Of a stretch of DNA of 64,000 nucleotides, positions 49,373 to 64,000 are shown piece after piece. Source of the DNA: Nectonema munidae (lineage: Eukaryota; Nematomorpha; Nectonematoida; Nectonematidae); NCBI GenBank assembly GCA_030549495.1, contig JAUIRK010000267.1:1-64000 (forward strand), in the 5' to 3' direction. Under the pieces are notes generated by a model. The model worked only from the letters and a program-made list of their open reading frames with translations. It had not been told where the DNA came from and ran no database searches. The position numbers and the translations under genes are program-made. How positions within the stretch are numbered: the first letter of the stretch is position 1; every line of letters begins with the position of its first letter.

Positions 49373-49969
49373 GAACCTACGTTTTACGTTCTCTGGATTT
49401 TACGTCCTCGCCAAATGATCGATGACGTCATTTTTTTGGTCATTAAATGCATAATTATTACGTTTTTTCTTTGTGATTTTATGTATTAAAAAGTTTATAA
49501 AGGTTAATAAATTATTGTCTTTCAGTTTTATTTCACTATGAGTAATTTAAATAACGCTGTTGTTTTCGTATAATGAGCGCGCATTGTCAAACATCAAAGA
49601 ATGAATGGGCTATCAGCGAGTCGCAACACGTGTAAAGGATATCCTCATATACAACTGTCAATTACGTTCAGGCCGCCTTTTCCTAGAGCAGACTAAGTTG
49701 AGTATAATTGATAAATAATACAGATACACTGATATTTTTTATTTAAGAATTTATTATGAAAACAGCTCAACTTCAGGGATGATCATCCAACCTCACTGTA
49801 GTAGTCTTCTTTAGCTGCCATAGTCCCTCACGTCGTACACGGTGTGACCATGTGTGATCCAGGCTAGGATTTTCGTGTTTTATATCAATTTAAATGTCAA
49901 CCTGGATTTTACGAATCCTACGTTTTACGTCCGCCGTTCGGTCCCGTGCCGTACGTAAAACGTAGGTTC
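49373..49969. mobile_element. TA-target MITE (pogo/Tigger type), 597 bp
   Basis: GAACCTACGTTTTACGT at the left is exactly matched by its reverse complement at the right end (49953-49969). TA flanks both sides (49371-49372 and 49970-49971), and a second GGATTTTACG...ACGT block sits just inside each end. TA duplication and this terminal text fit the pogo/Tigger group of Tc1-mariner elements. No transposase inside. Confidence 0.85.
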
Positions 49970-49974
49970 TAGTG

Positions 49975-51442
49975 CAGAGGTCGGGAACCTTTTTGTGCAT
50001 GAAGGCCACCTTACAATTCATCGTCCCTCCTATAGGCCGCACTGAACAAATTACTATTTTTTTAGTTATTTTATCCCCTCGTAAAACATAATAATAATCT
50101 AATAAAAGAACTTATACAAGTTCTTTTATTAGATTATTAAAATTAGGATTTTATTTTATACAAGTATTAAAAAAAAAGACAGACGTATAAACATCGAGAA
50201 TATGAAGTTTTCAAATATTTCATTTAGGTAAGTAGGTCCTTTTTATACAAATTAATGACTTCTTTGAGTTTACTTCTTTTGAAAAAGCATTTTGATATCA
50301 GGCTCCAACATAGTGGTTCTTAGTTTTAATTGGTCCTCCAAATGCTCATCTGTCAACTGTGTTCTCAGCGAATTCTTTATTTCCGTCAAGTACGAGAATG
50401 TGGATTCACAACAGTATGTTGTAGAAAAGCAGGAAACCAGTCGGCGTGCATGTCCATGAAGACGAGGATATTCTACCGCCTTTTTCCAAATTTCAATGGA
50501 TCTTCCCTGTTGTCAAACAGAGATTGTTCTGTATTCTTTAAAAGATTCATAGATATTTTCATTTTCACTCATTACCTTCGTAAACTGGGGAATGTATTCT
50601 TCTGAAAGTTTTGATTTTAAAAAGCTACATCTCTGTAAAAATTTGGATCTGATAATTGACAATGTTTGTCACTTTCTTTGAAAAAGTCAATTATTTGCCT
50701 TCGTAAAGACAAAATTTTGACCAATACTATTCCTTGTGACAACCAGCGTGCTTTTGAGTGGTAAGGCAAATCTACACTAATTACTTTGTCATCCATCATC
50801 AGCATGTTTCGAAATTGACGATGCTTCGTGGCATTTGCTCGAATATAGTGAACAATACTTATAACCTTTTGCAAAGTATGATTTAAAATGACATATTTTG
50901 CACAGAGATTTTGTTGATGTAAAATACAATGAAAAGAAATCAGTTCATTTGGATCTTTGGTTTCTCTTTTAAGATGCGCAATAAATCCTTCATTCTTAAT
51001 ACAATACTTCTGCTGAATCTGTGGAATCTGTCGATTCATCCAAGGCTACTGAGTAATACACATTTTCCTTCTGGATTACATTTTTGAGTTTTTCTGTTAC
51101 ATTACAAGACAGTGATCTGTTCTTCTTTCAAATTCGTTGTCACTGTTACAAAAAATTATCATAAATTAAAGACAATCCATTTTGTGTCCTCATAAGAATA
51201 CATTGGGAGAAAACCGTTTAGGTTAAAATTCATTGGGTTCAGAGAAAAATTTTTTCAATTTCTGGGAGTGACATCACTGAACACAATTAATATTCCTTTC
51301 GTCTATGTGTATGGTGTATATTATAAGTTTCAGGTGTATAATGATTTCAGACTTAAAAACTATTCAAGGTTTTTATTAAAATAATATTTATATCAAAGGC
51401 CGCACTTGATGGCCCGGAAGGTATTGCAGGTTATCAATCCTG
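49975..51442 (-). mobile_element. hAT (GTF2IRD2/ZBED5-like) transposon copy, decayed
   Basis: The left end CAGAGGTCGGGAACCTTTTT and right end (reverse complement CAGGATTGATAACC) bracket minus-strand coding. Frame 51039-50617 reads EGFIAHLKRETK, ISFHCILHQQNLCAKYVILN, VHYIRANATKHRQFRNML, VDLPYHSKARWLSQGIVLVK and LRRQIIDFF. This is the conserved middle of GTF2IRD2/ZBED5-type transposases. Sub-terminal GGCCGCACT words occur at both ends. The flanking 8-mers (TTCTAGTG and CACTTGAT) do not match, so the ends are eroded or mis-set. Confidence 0.7.
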
Positions 51443-51841
51443 CACTTGATTACCCAAAATAGAGTTTTATATATTTTTTAATATTTATTTGAAATTCATA
51501 CGTTAAGTGGTTGCGGAATGCTGCTCGTGTATCTCTTGATAAATGTTAATTTTCTCTGTCATTCATATTTAGGGATTCGTCTTCTCAATATAAAACAAAA
51601 TTTAATTGCAGCTGTTGTAACTTAGAAAATCGTTTTCTAAAATCATCAACGAATTGTTAATATTTATAAGGTGAAGAGTTATATTCACTTTGGAAGTAAA
51701 CGAATAGATACATTGACATTAAATAAAATCTCTCTTTCTAGACAAAATAATTGGATATTTCAATTAAAATTCATTTAAAAATATTACCTTTTTTTCATGA
51801 AAATGCTTTTTTCATTTCTTTAATTTTATTTTTATTAGAAA

Positions 51842-62556
<10,715 letters not shown>

Positions 62557-62610
62557 CCTTATTTTATTCTCATTTATTTATCTATTTAATTTTTTTTCAT
62601 TGATTTGTTA

Positions 62611-62616
62611 AATAAA
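62611..62616 (+). terminator. AATAAA polyadenylation signal of the cathepsin B gene
   Basis: AATAAA 55 bases after the stop codon in a T-rich 3'UTR. Confidence 0.55.
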
Positions 62617-62876
62617 TTTTTCTTTTATTCTTTAAATTCACAGCGTTAATATTTTATTCTCATGCATTAGAGATTACAACGCTTTTCCGACTTCTAAATG
62701 TAAGTTTCGAAAATCCTTGACCAGATGGTAAACGCTGAAAAAACACAAATAGGCTAATTGCAATGTAAAATCAATATTTTTAATAATACTAATTTGGTGA
62801 AATACATATATATTGGTTAAATTAATAATAATCAGTTTTAGGACTATTTTTCCAGCATTGCTAAGGTCCCTTAGAT

Positions 62877-63000
62877 CAGTGGTTCCCAACCTGGGGTCTG
62901 TGAATATTAGATAAGGAGTCCGTGAAAATATTTTTATTATATACGGCCCAATAGCCAGATTCCATATGCAGGAAAAAAAATTGATTTTAATAGGGTTGGA
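62877..63000. mobile_element. hAT left end (orphan)
   Basis: CAGTGGTTCCCAACCTGGGG followed by TCTGTGAATATTAG and AGGAGTCCGTGAAAATATTT is typical of a hAT terminus with its sub-terminal region. No matching right end was seen before the window ends. Confidence 0.5.
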
Positions 63001-63411
63001 CTATAAGTGCACATTTATATATTTCAAAGAAGTTCTATGGAGCTAAATAACGTTGGGAGAGAAGAAGAAGAAACTTTCTCAATTTTCCTTTTTCAATTTT
63101 CTCTATTTTAGCTCTTCGTTTCCTTGCACTTTTTTCATTTACTTCCTTCCATGTTATTTTTGGTCTTCCTTTTCTTTTACCTTAATTTGTTCTTCATAAA
63201 CTTTTTTTCATCTTGTATTTACATGACGAAACCATTTTGTTTGCTTTTCTATATTTCGTTTACTTTACAAATAGTTTTTATTTTTGATTTTATTTTGAAC
63301 CTACACATTATTCTCAGCATCCTTATTTCCGTTGTATTTAATTTAACATTAATTGAATTGATAGTATTTCATTGAAATTAAACAAATATTTATTCAAAAT
63401 TGTATAAACGG

Positions 63412-63615
63412 CTAGACCTGTGCTTGCTGGCAAAGTAGCCTAAAACCGATTTTTATTATTATAATTATTGTAATTAATCTATTTTTCTCTGCTTCTTCCA
63501 AAGCCCAAATCTGGCGGCCATACACTACTGAACTTGTGCAAATGCAACTTTTATATAAATGACCCCTTAAACTTGAGGAAAAAGTATTATTACAAAGAAT
63601 ACTGCTTAAAAACAT
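63412..63615 (-). pseudogene. Possible LINE reverse-transcriptase tail fragment
   Basis: The minus frame contains LYKSCICTSSVVYGRQIWAL EEAEKNRLIT, resembling the '...LPV-x-x-Y-G-x-x-x-W-x-L-T' block after the RT domain of RTE-like and related LINEs. Nothing else of the element is recognisable. Confidence 0.35.
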
Positions 63616-63619
63616 TTTT

Positions 63620-64000
63620 TACATGCTAATCTTATTCTGTGTTCTACTGATATAAAATAAATTTCACAAAAATTTTGTATTTGACTGATTTTTTGTCTGG
63701 AATATTTAAAAGTATGATTGCGAGTTGTAAATCAATTAAATTAAAAATTAATAAAATCTTGGAAACAAAAAATTTTTTGCTTACATTTAGACGGCACAAG
63801 ATTGCTAGTTAATAAAAATGATAAAAAACTTGAAGAATATCAAGTAGTGTGCCTTCAAAATCCTGAACACAAAATTAATTTAGGAGTATTCAGAACTAAA
63901 GACAGCTCCGCAAAAAGCTTCTAGATGAAAATGCTGCATGGTCTAGCATAAAATGATTATATGTGATACTACAAATACTGGTCGTTTTGCAGGAGTTGTA
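63620..64000. other. Window end, no feature
   Basis: AT-rich, no supported coding or repeat signal. Confidence 0.3.

Noticed and set aside
63124-63375. Hydrophobic 83-codon plus frame
   Set aside because: A T-rich tract gives Phe/Leu/Ile codons by composition; not evidence of a membrane protein.

Overview
This is eukaryotic, very AT-rich genomic DNA with short (about 55-90 nt) GT-AG introns alongside introns of several kb swollen by transposons. Gene content (RINT1, cathepsin B, an intronless peptide-receptor-like GPCR, a short-chain collagen C4-like protein) and the mobile-element mix point to an arthropod or other invertebrate. A parasitic copepod such as a sea louse is my best guess, but that is inference. 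There are no CRISPR arrays, operons or other prokaryotic features.

Layout. 0-3.6 kb: a fold-back palindrome, a transposase scrap and a 5'-truncated LINE on the minus strand. 3.9-5.6 kb: a three-exon collagen C4-like gene (+). 5.6-11.2 kb: inverted-repeat elements, a GC-rich candidate 5' exon at 7.3-7.5 kb and a broken piggyBac transposase. 11.3-12.2 kb: a complete divergent 7TM receptor (+). 12.2-17.1 kb: AT-rich DNA with diverged tandem duplications and hairpins. 17.2-31.4 kb: the RINT1 gene (-), ten exons worked out with matching splice phases. Its introns hold a hAT element with a perfect 8-bp target duplication, other hAT-like shells, a (GAT)n microsatellite and a tRNA-derived SINE. 31.4-37.4 kb: intergenic, with SINE, MITE, Tigger and hAT fossils and a coding-like orphan exon at 36.6-36.9 kb. 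37.4-41.7 kb: a nearly full-length LINE (-) with CCHC ORF1, endonuclease, RT and RNase H. 42.2-51.5 kb: a graveyard of hAT, MULE, pogo/Tigger and MITE copies. 51.8-62.6 kb: a complete seven-exon cathepsin B gene (+), whose 7.8-kb second intron contains at least three hAT copies, one nested inside another, plus an inverted-repeat/minisatellite element. 62.6-64 kb: a hAT end and a possible RT scrap.

The four host genes have unrelated roles: secreted structural protein, receptor, ER-Golgi tethering and lysosomal/secreted protease. They do not form a functional cluster. The notable biology is how two conserved genes keep correct splice phases across introns filled with layered transposons. I found no convincing new multi-gene system. 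The best leads are the orphan coding-like segments at 7.3-7.5 and 36.6-36.9 kb, the inverted-repeat family built on a repeated short motif, and the nested hAT structure in the cathepsin B intron.
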